Shown: in pieces, positions 52,812 to 61,831 of the stretch | How the letters are laid out: each line of letters begins with the position of its first letter | Numbering within the stretch: position 1 is the first letter of the stretch | From: Gemmobacter fulvus | Lineage (GTDB): Bacteria; Pseudomonadota; Alphaproteobacteria; Rhodobacterales; Rhodobacteraceae | Length of the DNA: 64,000 nt | Assembly (NCBI RefSeq): GCF_018798885.1 | Contig: NZ_CP076363.1 | Location: 124,001 to 188,000, forward strand | Direction of reading: 5' to 3' | Made by a program: the position numbers and the translations under genes | The notes under the pieces: generated by a model | The model's database searches: none | What the model saw: the letters and a program-made list of their open reading frames with translations, nothing else | What the model was told of the DNA's origin: nothing

Positions 52812-54192
52812 GGGCGGCGGCCTCCTTGCCTGCGATGCGTCCGAAGACGGTGCCGATGGTCATGCCAAACCCGGCAAGATAGCCCTGCCCCAGAATCGAG
52901 CCGGCCATGATCTCGCCCGCAGCCCAAAGGTTGCGGATCGGGCCTTCGGCGGTGTGAACCTGCGCGCGGGCGTCCACCTTCAACCCCAGATAGGTGAAGG
53001 TCACACCGGGGCGCAGCTGGTAGCCATAGAAGGGCGGCGTATCCAGTGGCCGCGCCCAGTTGGTTTTCGGCACCTCCAGCCCTTCGGTGCGCAGCCCGTC
53101 CAGCTCGGTCGGGTGGAACGGGCCGGGGCGGCAGGCGGCGTTGAACGTGGTCACGGTGCGGCGCACGGCGGCGGGATCAAGGCCCATCGCAACTGCCACG
53201 CCCTCGATGGTGTCGGCCTTCACGGCGGGAAAGACCGAGGGCATGAACAGGTCGATTGATTTCGCGTCGATCAGCGCATAACCCACCTGATCGGGCTGGG
53301 CTGCAACCAGACGGCCCCAGATGGCATACCGCTTGGGCCAGACATCCTCGCCCTCGTCATAGAAGCGGTCGCCATCACGGTTCACCACGATGGAAAACGG
53401 CACGCAATCCAGCCGGGTGACGATGCCGCCATCATATTTCGGCGCGCGGCCATCAATGGCAACCGCATGGCACTGGGTCGGATCCCCGACACTTTCGGCG
53501 CCCTGATCCAACAGATCGCGCAAGACCACGCCACGGTTATAAGGCGTGCCGCGGATCAGGAAGTTGCGCGCCGCAGGCCCCCAGGCCCGGGCCAGCCAGT
53601 CAAGATCGGCCTGAAACCCGCCCGAGGCCAGCACAAAGCTGCGCGCCTTTACCGTGACGGGGCGGCCCGCAATCTCGGCCTCCAGATGCGAGATCAGATC
53701 GCCATCGCGATGCACATGGGTCACCTGCGCCTCGTAGGCAATCTTCACGCCAAGGTCGGTGGCCGTGTTGTAATAGGCATTCACCAAAGCCTTGCCACCC
53801 CCAAGGAAGAACGCATTGGTGCGCGACAGGGACAGCGTGCCCGACAGCGACGGCTGGAACCGCACCCCCTGCGCCATCATCCAGGGCAGGCACTTTTCCG
53901 AGGACCGGATCGCCAGCCGTGCCAGCGCCTCGTCGGTCTTGCCCTTGGTGACCAGCATGAGGTCGTGGATGTATTCCTCTTCCTCATAGGCATCGGTCAG
54001 CGGGAACATCGGCCCCTTGTGCATACAGCGGAAGTTGCGGGTGTGGCGGCTGTTGCCGCCGCGATAGGCAACCGGCGCGCCCTCAAGGATCAGCACGCTT
54101 GCGCCCTGCTGGGCAGCCGTGATGGCGGCGCACAGGGCCGCATTGCCCCCGCCCACAACGGCCAGATCGAAGATCTCGGGCCAGTCTTTCAT
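52801..54192 (-). CDS. tcuA: TcuA: FAD-dependent tricarballylate dehydrogenase
   Basis: A 463-residue flavoprotein of the fumarate reductase/succinate dehydrogenase type. The FAD-binding motif VVGGGNAALCAAITAAQQGA is at about residues 13-32. The second flavin segment is near the C terminus (LWAAGEIMAGSILGQGYLAG). RGGNSRHTRN (about 44-53) and SGGFQADLDWL fit the TcuA pattern. It oxidises tricarballylate to cis-aconitate in the cytoplasm. It lies between tcuB and a GntR repressor gene as in other tcu clusters, though the transporter here is a Tct-type system rather than TcuC. Confidence 0.9.
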   Translation of the reverse strand: MKDWPEIFDLAVVGGGNAALCAAITAAQQGASVLILEGAPVAYRGGNSRHTRNFRCMHKGPMFPLTDAYEEEEYIHDLMLVTKGKTDEALARLAIRSSEKCLPWMMAQGVRFQPSLSGTLSLSRTNAFFLGGGKALVNAYYNTATDLGVKIAYEAQVTHVHRDGDLISHLEAEIAGRPVTVKARSFVLASGGFQADLDWLARAWGPAARNFLIRGTPYNRGVVLRDLLDQGAESVGDPTQCHAVAIDGRAPKYDGGIVTRLDCVPFSIVVNRDGDRFYDEGEDVWPKRYAIWGRLVAAQPDQVGYALIDAKSIDLFMPSVFPAVKADTIEGVAVAMGLDPAAVRRTVTTFNAACRPGPFHPTELDGLRTEGLEVPKTNWARPLDTPPFYGYQLRPGVTFTYLGLKVDARAQVHTAEGPIRNLWAAGEIMAGSILGQGYLAGFGMTIGTVFGRIAGKEAAAHVA

Positions 54193-54857
54193 GGTTCATC
54201 CTCCATCGGCAGTTCCCGTCCGCGCATCCCCCGGATGCGGGCCGACAACGCCGCCTCGACGTGGAAACGCATCGCCGCCTCGGCCCCGGCCCCGTCGCGC
54301 GCCACAAGCGCCTTCAGCACTGCGGCATGTTCGTCCACGGCGGTTCCGGCCCGGCCCGGATCGGAGAGCGTTGTCGGACCAAGGATCAGCAGCGTCTTTT
54401 GCAGCGCGCTCATCGCCTTGATCAGAAAGCGGTTGCGCGCCGCCTCGATCAGGGTGCGGTGGAACACTCGGTTGGCCTCACGCGCATGGGGACCGGCGGG
54501 GGCCGCGGCCAGTTCGGCGTTCAGCGCGGCGAGTTCCGCCAGTTCGATGTCAGAGGCCGCCCGCGCTGCCAACCGCGCCGCCGTGCCTTCCAGCACGGCG
54601 CGCATCTCATAAAGCTCCACCACCTCGGCATGGTCGAGGCTGCGGATCGTGGCCCCCTGCCGGGGCAGGTGAACCACCAGACCATCCGCCTCAAGCTGGC
54701 GGATCGCCTCGCGCACCGGAGTGCGGCTGATGCCCAGCCGTTCGGCCAGATCCGTCTCGCGCAGCCGCGCTCCGGGGGACAGCGTGCCGCTGCGGATGTC
54801 TTCCAGCAGGCGGCGATACGCCCCCTGCCCCTGTGGAATTTCGCTCTCGTCAGCCAT
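54189..54857 (-). CDS. GntR-family (FadR subgroup) regulator of the tcu operon
   Basis: A 222-residue GntR protein. The winged helix (residues about 15-75: LRETDLAERLGISRTPVREA, LEADGLVVHLPRQGA) is joined to an all-helical FCD ligand domain with the metal-binding type HAREANRVFHRTL. ATG 54857 follows AGGAGG; earlier in-frame codons run through the operator region. It is co-transcribed with tcuA and tcuB, overlapping tcuA by four bases. A 26-bp dyad lies directly before its start, so it probably represses its own operon until a tricarboxylate binds. Confidence 0.88.
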   Translation of the reverse strand: MADESEIPQGQGAYRRLLEDIRSGTLSPGARLRETDLAERLGISRTPVREAIRQLEADGLVVHLPRQGATIRSLDHAEVVELYEMRAVLEGTAARLAARAASDIELAELAALNAELAAAPAGPHAREANRVFHRTLIEAARNRFLIKAMSALQKTLLILGPTTLSDPGRAGTAVDEHAAVLKALVARDGAGAEAAMRFHVEAALSARIRGMRGRELPMEDEP

Positions 54858-54880
54858 GAAACGACTCGCCTCCTGTTTTC

Positions 54881-54906
54881 GTATCCTGACGTATACATTT
54901 GGATAC
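54881..54906. promoter_or_regulatory. 26-bp dyad: probable GntR operator
   Basis: GTATCC-N4-GTATAC-N4-GGATAC is perfectly dyad-symmetric in its 18 specified bases: the outer arms are inverted repeats of each other and the centre GTATAC is itself palindromic. It lies 24 bases upstream of the GntR start. FadR-type GntR proteins commonly bind GTATAC- or GTnTAC-centred sites, so this is a strong autoregulatory candidate. Confidence 0.7.
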
Positions 54907-54988
54907 AATTTTTGCAACCCGCAATCCGCACTCTGATGGCACCGCGAACGGGTGGGAAAATGGATTGGCTGCCCGGCCCCAAAGCCCG

Positions 54989-56104
54989 TCACCGGATCGG
55001 AGACATCGGCCTTACGTGCCCGCCCCAGACCGCGCCGGGCACCATCACCTCGCCCCGCGCCAGAAGCCGCGCCGTGCGCAAAAGACCCGCCGATTTCAGA
55101 GCAAAGCCGTCGGGACCCATCTCATATTCCACCGTCACGTCGATGACGCCGCCGGGATGTTCGATCAGCACCAGCGCAGGCGCGCCTTGCGGCGGATCAA
55201 ACAACCCCTCGGCCACGGTGCCGGGCGTCAGAACGCAGGAGGCAAGACATTGCGCGCCCGTCACAGCCATGCTCGGATGGCAATTCCACGGCATGAAATA
55301 ACGCGCGGTGATCGTGCCGCCCGCACGTGGTGGGGCCAACAGGGCGAATTTCGGCGTGACCGATTTCGACACATCCCCCAGACCCATGCGCTGCCCGGCC
55401 TCCTGCCGGATCGGCTCCATCCGCGCATAGAAGGCGCGATTGGCGTCCAGCTCTTCGACCGTTTCAAAGCCGGTCAGGCCGAAATCGGCGGCGCGGGCGA
55501 TGCAGATCGGCATGGCCACATCCATGCAGGTGACCGCGATCCCGTCGATCTCATCGCGCAGATTGCCTGTGGGCAGCAGCGCTCCGGTCACCGATCCCAC
55601 GACATCCATGAAGTTCAGATAGATCGGCGCGGCGGTGCCCGGCACGCCGTCAATCGCGGCCTCTCCGGCATAATCCACCTGCCCACCCGAGGTGCGCACC
55701 ACCGCCTCGACCTTGGCACCGGTGTTGACCGACCGGATGCGGACGCGGGTCTGCGCGCCTTGCACGGGGATCAGCCCCATTTCCAGCGCCGCCGGACCGA
55801 CACCCGACAGGATATTGCCGCAGGTCGGTTTGAAATCCACCAGCCCGTCTGCGACACTGACCTGCGCAAAGAAATAGTCGATGTCGCAATCCGCGCTGTC
55901 CGAGCGCGACAGCATGGCCACCTTGGTGGTGACCGCCGCCCCACCGCCGATGCCGTCGATGTTCAGCTGATGCCCCGATCCGACAGCGGCGACCAGAACC
56001 CGGGCAAGCGTTGCACGGTCTTCCGGCAGGTCTTCGCGGCGAAAATACGGCCCACGCGAGGTGCCGCCCCGGAAGAAATAAAAGGGAATGGCGGTCTGGG
56101 CCAT
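54989..56104 (-). CDS. PrpF-family isomerase (aconitate isomerase/4-oxalomesaconate tautomerase-like)
   Basis: A 371-residue PrpF-family protein with a double diaminopimelate-epimerase-like fold. Conserved segments are FFRGGTSRGPYF (near residue 10), GSGHQLNIDGIGGG, DFKPTCGNILSGVGPAA and ITARYFMPWNCHPSMAVTGA. PrpF proteins isomerise methylaconitate or aconitate (cis/trans) or tautomerise 4-oxalomesaconate. In this cluster, conversion of an aconitate isomer linked to TcuA is the likeliest role. AGGAGG precedes ATG 56104 with 6-base spacing. It follows the tctAB gene and precedes the GntR gene on the same strand. Confidence 0.85.
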   Translation of the reverse strand: MAQTAIPFYFFRGGTSRGPYFRREDLPEDRATLARVLVAAVGSGHQLNIDGIGGGAAVTTKVAMLSRSDSADCDIDYFFAQVSVADGLVDFKPTCGNILSGVGPAALEMGLIPVQGAQTRVRIRSVNTGAKVEAVVRTSGGQVDYAGEAAIDGVPGTAAPIYLNFMDVVGSVTGALLPTGNLRDEIDGIAVTCMDVAMPICIARAADFGLTGFETVEELDANRAFYARMEPIRQEAGQRMGLGDVSKSVTPKFALLAPPRAGGTITARYFMPWNCHPSMAVTGAQCLASCVLTPGTVAEGLFDPPQGAPALVLIEHPGGVIDVTVEYEMGPDGFALKSAGLLRTARLLARGEVMVPGAVWGGHVRPMSPIR

Positions 56105-56167
56105 CGTGTTCCTCCTGCATGCAAACAAAAAGGCCTGCGCAGCGATGCGCAGGCCCAAAGGCGCGGT

Positions 56168-58162
56168 TCAGCGCAGGGGCCAGGGCAGATCGACCACCGA
56201 TTGCAACAGGCCCGAGGGGAAGTTCAGCGTCAGCAGCCAGGCGGCGGTGATGATGCCCCCCACCGCCCAGGCCGTCAGATGCAGGCTGCGCAACCATGTG
56301 GCACCTGCCCGCAACCGCATGAAGGCGAGGAAGAAAACCGCCACGGCCAGCACAAATCCCAGCAGCACGGCCAGCAGGATCAGCGCGGCCATCCAGCCCA
56401 GCCCAGCCCAGAGACCGCGCGGCGGCGCAGACCCGGATTGGGTATCAATCAGTTCGGCATCAAAATGGGAATGATGCCCCGGCTTGCCGTGCCACAGCTC
56501 CCACAGCAACACCCCCAGCATCACGATGCCCACAACGGTCACCGACAGCGGGAATACCTTGCCGAGGAAATCGTGCTGCAACGAGTCATACAGCGCGATG
56601 ACCATCACCCCGAAGATCGCAGCCGCAAAACCGATCTGCGGCAGATGGGCGCGGAACTGCGGCACATCGGGCACGTCATCCGTAACCGGCACGACATTGC
56701 CATGTTCGTCCACCCGGTTGCGCAGGCCAAAGAACACCGAGGCCAGCGTCATCAAACCGATGATGATCACCCCGGTGCGGGTCAGGAACTCCCACCCATT
56801 GAACTGCACCGCCTGATACAGGAAGGTTTCGGCCTGCGGGGCCAGCACATAGCCGATCAGAAGGGCCGGGCGCGACCAGCCGAAGCGCTTCATCAGCACG
56901 CCCACCACCCCCAGCGCCAGCAGCGCCAGCAGATCGTTGACCGACCGGGTGGACTGGAAGGCCGCGAAGGCGATCATCACCATCAGGAACGGGGCCATGT
57001 ATTGGAACGGCACCTTGGTCAGCCCGGAAATCGGACGGGCCAGCGCCACACAGGCCAGCGCGCCGAAGATATTGGCCAGAGCCAGCGACCAGATCATCGT
57101 ATAGGTCAGGTGCAGATCGGTGGTGACCATCGAGGGGCCGGGTTCGATCCCGATCAGCACCATGCAGCCCAGAAACACCGCCATGGCTCCCGAGCCGGGA
57201 ATACCGAATAGGATGGTCGGCAGCATCGCCCCGCCGGTCATGGCGTTATTGGCGCTTTCCGGCGCGATCACACCGCGGATATCCCCCTTGCCGAAGTTCG
57301 AGGTGTCCTTGGTGGTTTGCACGGCATGGCCATAGGCGATCCAGTCCACCACCGATCCGCCCAGGCCGGGAATGACCCCGACGATGCAGCCGACAGCCGC
57401 GCAGCGCAGCGACAGGAACCAGTTGTTGGCCCAGTCACGGATGCCGCGCGTCCAGCCCTTGCCCAGCGGCATTTCGCCCGCAATCGCGCTGTTGGAGCGC
57501 ATCAGGTCGACGATCTCAGGAATGGCAAAAACGCCCATCCCGACGACGACCAGCGGGATGCCGTCGTAAAGATACTCGATGTCATAGACCAACCGGAATT
57601 CGCCCGTGGCCGGCGCGGCCCCGATGGAGCCGATCACAAGGCCCAGACAGCAGGCGGCAATCCCCTTGACCAAACTGCGCCCGGACAGAACCGCCACCAT
57701 CGACAGACCCAGCAGCGCCAGCATGAACAGTTCCGCCGATCCGAAGGCAAGAATGACCGGACGTGCGATGAAAACGAACCCCGTCAGCACCACAGCGCCA
57801 AAGATCCCGCCAAACATCGACGAGATGAAGGCGGTCGACAGCGCGCGTGCAGCCTCGCCCTTCTTGGCCAGAGGAAAACCATCCAGAACCGTTGCCTGGC
57901 TTGATGATCCGCCCGGAATTCCCAGAAGGATGGACGAAAACGTGTCCCCCGTCGGCATGATGGCCAGAAGGCCGATCAGCATGGCAAGCGCCGAGACCTG
58001 ATCCATCCCGTAGATGAACGGGATCAGCAGCGACAATCCGGCGATCCCGCCAAGCGCGGGAAGAACCCCGATGGCCAGCCCGAGCGCGATGCCCAGAAAC
58101 ATGTAACTGAGGTGCTGAAAACTCAGCAACTCGGAAAGGGCAGTGAATAGGGTATCTATCAC
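56168..58162 (-). CDS. tctA: Fused TctA-TctB permease of a tripartite tricarboxylate transporter
   Basis: A 664-residue membrane protein. The first 500 residues are a typical TctA 12-TM permease (LGIALGLAIGVLPALGG; LLGIPGGSSSQATVLDG; NNAMTGGAMLPTILFGIPGS). From about 510 on, a linker leads to four more helices ending in FPSGLLQSVVDLPWPLR, the usual end of a separate TctB small permease. The two subunits are thus fused in one chain. With TctC it imports a tricarboxylate driven by ion symport. PrpF follows downstream in the same direction. Confidence 0.9.
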   Translation of the reverse strand: MIDTLFTALSELLSFQHLSYMFLGIALGLAIGVLPALGGIAGLSLLIPFIYGMDQVSALAMLIGLLAIMPTGDTFSSILLGIPGGSSSQATVLDGFPLAKKGEAARALSTAFISSMFGGIFGAVVLTGFVFIARPVILAFGSAELFMLALLGLSMVAVLSGRSLVKGIAACCLGLVIGSIGAAPATGEFRLVYDIEYLYDGIPLVVVGMGVFAIPEIVDLMRSNSAIAGEMPLGKGWTRGIRDWANNWFLSLRCAAVGCIVGVIPGLGGSVVDWIAYGHAVQTTKDTSNFGKGDIRGVIAPESANNAMTGGAMLPTILFGIPGSGAMAVFLGCMVLIGIEPGPSMVTTDLHLTYTMIWSLALANIFGALACVALARPISGLTKVPFQYMAPFLMVMIAFAAFQSTRSVNDLLALLALGVVGVLMKRFGWSRPALLIGYVLAPQAETFLYQAVQFNGWEFLTRTGVIIIGLMTLASVFFGLRNRVDEHGNVVPVTDDVPDVPQFRAHLPQIGFAAAIFGVMVIALYDSLQHDFLGKVFPLSVTVVGIVMLGVLLWELWHGKPGHHSHFDAELIDTQSGSAPPRGLWAGLGWMAALILLAVLLGFVLAVAVFFLAFMRLRAGATWLRSLHLTAWAVGGIITAAWLLTLNFPSGLLQSVVDLPWPLR

Positions 58163-58223
58163 GGTGGAAACCTCCCGTGTTGGTCGCGCGGTGGCGACAG
58201 GTCAGCGATATGTCAGGAATGGG

Positions 58224-58253
58224 GTGGCGGGCCTCGCTCAGGACGCCCGCCAC
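58224..58253 (-). terminator. Intercistronic hairpin between tctC and tctAB
   Basis: A perfect 9-bp stem GTGGCGGGC / GCCCGCCAC with a 12-base loop starts 13 bases after the tctC stop. No T-run follows, so it is more likely an mRNA-stabilising or attenuating hairpin that keeps binding-protein mRNA in excess of permease mRNA than a full terminator. Confidence 0.55.
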
Positions 58254-58265
58254 AGGTGAAACGGA

Positions 58266-59372
58266 TCAGTCTTCGCCGAGCTTGACGCCGTATTCCGAGG
58301 CCAGCATCTGCGCGACCTGTGTGCGAAGCTCCGGCGCGATGGTGGTGCCCTTTTCGAACAGTGCCTGCGCCAGCGGGCCAGTCACCTGTTCATAGGTGCC
58401 CAGAACCGACTCGGCACTGGCCAGATAATCGGGGTCGGCCTTCATGTCCTCGAAGGCCTTCTGATAGGTTGCCACGATTTCGTCCGGCGTGTCCTTGGGC
58501 AGGAACATCATCTTCTGGGCCGGGAAACCGGCAGTAAAGAAGGCGAAATAGGCCTCGTATTCCGGGCCGCTCGGCGCAGAGCCGGTCAGCGTCTGATAGG
58601 CCTCAACAAAGGTCGGAAGATCGGGGAAGGTCGGATCGCGCACCACCTCGCCCGCCTCGTTCAGCACACCCCAGCTGAACAGCGGCACCGCCTCTCCGGC
58701 CTCGACCAGCGGCTGCACGCTTTTGATATAGGCAGAGGACGTCTGATAGTCGATGTTCACCTCGCCCCGCTCGAACGCCAGACGGCCATCGCCCCGGCCC
58801 TTGAAGCCAAACACATGCTGGACATTGAAACCCATCAGTCGGAACCCGAGCAACGGCACGAGGTCTAGCGAGGTCGCGCCCTGGCTGGCATAGACCAGTT
58901 CCTTGTCCTTGAGCGCGGCAATATCTTCAGGCCCCTTCAGACCCAGGGACGGGGTGGTATAGACCACGCCACCGGTGGGGCCGGCCATGGCGATCTTCCA
59001 GTCCTTGTATTCATAGCGCACGCGCGGATCACCCAGCAGATAGGGAAACTGGGTGGAGCCCGAGGTGCCAAGGATCATCAGCCCATCCGGCTCGGCCCGG
59101 GCGGCGAACAGGTTGGTGCCCTTGGTCGATCCGCCGCCGGGCTCGTTCACCACAATCACCGTGGGCTGGCCCGGCAGGTATTTTGCCAGCAGCAGCGCGT
59201 TGAACCGCGCCCAGGTGTCAGACCCGCCCCCGGCCGAGAAGGGAATGATCCATTCGATCGTCTTGCCCGAGAAATCCACCTCGGCCGCAGCCTGCCCGGC
59301 CATGCCAAGAACCAGCCCGCCTGCGGCAAGCCCAAGCGCCACGCGCCGAGTGATGTTGAATTGGTTTTTCAT
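58266..59372 (-). CDS. tctC: TctC: periplasmic tricarboxylate-binding protein
   Basis: A 368-residue binding protein of the Bug/TctC type, with a twin-Arg-like signal sequence (ITRRVALGLAAGGLVLGMAG, cleavage near AAAE). The mature start WIIPFSAGGGSDTWAR is the canonical TctC ligand loop, followed by NEPGGGSTKGTN and GTSGSTQFPYLL. It delivers a tricarboxylate (citrate, tricarballylate or aconitate) to TctAB. Its promoter lies in the 153-base gap to the divergent tctD gene, where TctD would bind. Confidence 0.92.
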   Translation of the reverse strand: MKNQFNITRRVALGLAAGGLVLGMAGQAAAEVDFSGKTIEWIIPFSAGGGSDTWARFNALLLAKYLPGQPTVIVVNEPGGGSTKGTNLFAARAEPDGLMILGTSGSTQFPYLLGDPRVRYEYKDWKIAMAGPTGGVVYTTPSLGLKGPEDIAALKDKELVYASQGATSLDLVPLLGFRLMGFNVQHVFGFKGRGDGRLAFERGEVNIDYQTSSAYIKSVQPLVEAGEAVPLFSWGVLNEAGEVVRDPTFPDLPTFVEAYQTLTGSAPSGPEYEAYFAFFTAGFPAQKMMFLPKDTPDEIVATYQKAFEDMKADPDYLASAESVLGTYEQVTGPLAQALFEKGTTIAPELRTQVAQMLASEYGVKLGED

Positions 59373-59525
59373 GCGTTCCTCCCGTAGTGGTTATACCACG
59401 CCATGCCGCCCTCCGTTGCAGCGCAGCGTGATGCCCTTCTTGATTTCTCCCCCCAAGAACGGCTTGATGCAGAGCTTAAGGGTGGTTCCTGTCCGAAACC
59501 TGTCCTCCTTTCAAAAAGGCATTCC

Positions 59526-60191
59526 ATGCGCGTGATCCTGGTGGAAGACAATCTGAGCCTTGCAAAGGGCATTGAAAACGCCCTGAAAGATCAAGGGCAT
59601 GCCGTGGATCACCTGGAGGACGGGCTGGATGCCGATGCCTTTCTGTCGCGCCAGACGGCGGATGTGGCGATCATCGACATCAATCTGCCGCGTCTCTGCG
59701 GCCTCGAGATCATCCGCAGAATGCGCGCGCGCCGAGATACCATGCCCATTCTGGTCCTGACTGCGCAGGGCAAAACCTCGGATCGGGTTGAAGGTCTGGA
59801 TGCCGGGGCGGACGACTATCTGGTCAAGCCTTTCGACATGGAAGAACTCGTGGCGCGGCTGCGCGCCCTGTCGCGCCGTCGCCCGCAGGTCGCCCCGACG
59901 CGCGAACCCGTCGGGCAGTTGCTTTACGACCGCGAACAGCGGATCGTCCTGCATGCCGACCGCAATCTGGACCTGCCGCGCCGGGAACTGGCGCTGTTCG
60001 AACTGCTGCTGGAAAATCGCGGGCGGCTGATCGAAAAAGACCGGATCGCCGATTCCCTCTATGGCACGGGCACACCCGTCGAACCGAATGCGGTCGAACT
60101 GCTGGTATCGCGCCTGCGCCGCAAGATCGACGGATCCGGCGTCACGATCCGCACGGCGCGCGGCCTTGGCTATATGCTGGACGAGATCTGA
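59526..60191 (+). CDS. tctD: TctD: OmpR-family response regulator
   Basis: A 221-residue response regulator with an N-terminal receiver domain. Acidic pocket Glu/Asp are in VEDN, the phospho-Asp in AIIDINLPR (about residue 51), and the Lys in YLVKPFD. An OmpR/PhoB winged helix at the C terminus contains VELLVSRLRRKIDGSGVTIRTARGLGYML, cut here at its two halves. It would activate the divergent tctC-tctAB operon when its kinase senses tricarboxylate. ATG 59526 fits the usual receiver-domain opening (MRVILVEDN); the stop overlaps the kinase start. Confidence 0.92.
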   Translation: MRVILVEDNLSLAKGIENALKDQGHAVDHLEDGLDADAFLSRQTADVAIIDINLPRLCGLEIIRRMRARRDTMPILVLTAQGKTSDRVEGLDAGADDYLVKPFDMEELVARLRALSRRRPQVAPTREPVGQLLYDREQRIVLHADRNLDLPRRELALFELLLENRGRLIEKDRIADSLYGTGTPVEPNAVELLVSRLRRKIDGSGVTIRTARGLGYMLDEI

Positions 60192-61558
60192 TGCTGCGAC
60201 GCCTGTCGCTGCGGGCACGGCTGTTTCTACTGCTGATCCTGCCGCTTGTCGCCGTGGCGGCGGCGGCATCCTTTGCGCGCTATCAGGCGGCGCATCGCAT
60301 GTCGGAAGAACTCTATGACAACACGCTTCTGGCGGTGGCCCTGACGATCTCGCGCGATGTGGTGATCTCCGAAGGCGATGTGTTGACAGAACAGCTGCTT
60401 GACGAGCTGACAACCGCCTTGGGTGATCCCGTCTATTATCGCATCACCGGACCGGGCGGCAGTTTCGTGACCGGCTATTCCGACCCGCCGGATCTGCCCG
60501 ATGGTGCGGTGATCGCGGGCGGTGAGCCGGTGTTTTTCGACAGTATCTCGCTGGACCGTCCGGTCCGTGCCGTAGTGCTGCGCGAATTCATCAGCGAACC
60601 GCAGTTTGGCGGCTGGGTCACGGTCGAGGTCTGGCAGACTGTCAGCCAGCGCATCGCCCTGTCGCGCGAGTTGGTCACCCAATCCGTCCTGCTGTTGGGA
60701 TCGGTGATCCTGACCGCCGCCCTGATCCTGTGGTTCGGCATTCAACTGGGCCTGAAGCCGCTTCTGGATCTGCGCGACGCCATCGGCGAGCGCAGTGCCG
60801 ACGACCTGCGCCCGATCCGCCGCTGGACACCGCCGGAACTGGGGCCGCTCGTCCAGACCACCAATTCGCTGTTTGACCGGCTGGCGCAGGCCTTCGCCTT
60901 GCGGGATGGTTTCATTTCGGATGCCGCGCATCAGATGCGCAACCCGGTTGCGGCGATCCAAAGCCAGGCCGAAGCCGCGATCAGCGCCCCGACCGAGGCC
61001 GAGCTGCGCGCCCGTGTGGTTGATCTGGCGGAAAGCGCTAGGGCAACAAGTCGGCTGACATCGCAGCTTCTGTCGCTGGAACGCGTGCGCGGCCGCAGCC
61101 TCAAGGCCCTGATGCAGCCGGTCGATCTGCCGGCGCTGATCCGCAACCGGATTCGCCCCTTTGCGGAAATACAGTTGCGGCGCGATGTGGATGTCGCCTT
61201 CTCGGTTCTAGGGACGCCCCGAATGATCGACTGCGACCCGGTTCTTGTCGAAGAGATGGTGGCCAATCTGCTCGACAATGCCGCCAAATATGCGCTTCAC
61301 CCAGGCGGACATCTGGATGTGTCGGTGGCATTTCAACCGCGGTCAGTCAGCATGCGGTTTGCCGATGATGGCCCCGGCGTCCCACCAGAGCTGCGCGAGC
61401 GGATCTTTGACCGTTTCTTCCGGCTGGATGAAGATCAGTCACGCGGCTGCGGTCTGGGCCTTGCCATCGTCAGCGATGTGGCCCGCGCCCATGATGGAAC
61501 GGCGCGCTGTTTTTCTGAAAGATCAGGGGCGGTCTTCGAGGTGACGTTTGACCGATGA
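60191..61558 (+). CDS. tctE: TctE: sensor histidine kinase
   Basis: A 455-residue membrane kinase. The first helix is at about residues 10-30 and the second near 160-185; between them is a periplasmic sensor of about 130 residues. The phospho-acceptor His is in DAAHQMRNPVAAIQSQAEAA (H-box). The N-box is NLLDNAAKYAL, the G1 box ADDGPGVPPE and the G2 box GCGLGLAIV. It senses external tricarboxylate and phosphorylates TctD. Start and TctD stop overlap (TGATG). Confidence 0.92.
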   Translation: MLRRLSLRARLFLLLILPLVAVAAAASFARYQAAHRMSEELYDNTLLAVALTISRDVVISEGDVLTEQLLDELTTALGDPVYYRITGPGGSFVTGYSDPPDLPDGAVIAGGEPVFFDSISLDRPVRAVVLREFISEPQFGGWVTVEVWQTVSQRIALSRELVTQSVLLLGSVILTAALILWFGIQLGLKPLLDLRDAIGERSADDLRPIRRWTPPELGPLVQTTNSLFDRLAQAFALRDGFISDAAHQMRNPVAAIQSQAEAAISAPTEAELRARVVDLAESARATSRLTSQLLSLERVRGRSLKALMQPVDLPALIRNRIRPFAEIQLRRDVDVAFSVLGTPRMIDCDPVLVEEMVANLLDNAAKYALHPGGHLDVSVAFQPRSVSMRFADDGPGVPPELRERIFDRFFRLDEDQSRGCGLGLAIVSDVARAHDGTARCFSERSGAVFEVTFDR

Positions 61559-61831
61559 ACGACACCGCAATCGCAGGGGCTGCGTTCGCAAACAAGGCGG
61601 CAAGCTACAGGTTGTGGCCGCCGTGAACTCTGCTGTGTTTCGCAAGTGGCATGGCAGCTTTTTAACAGCCTGACAGAGCCGAAGATTGCGAGAATAACAG
61701 GCAAACAGCCGAAAATGCTGGCGTTGTTGTGCGAGGCTCGGCAGAAGATCAATGGCGAGGCACAGGCAATCCACGCCCGGACAGCCGCGCAATTGCCCAA
61801 CGAACAAACCGTGAAGAGTGGATCAATTGAC

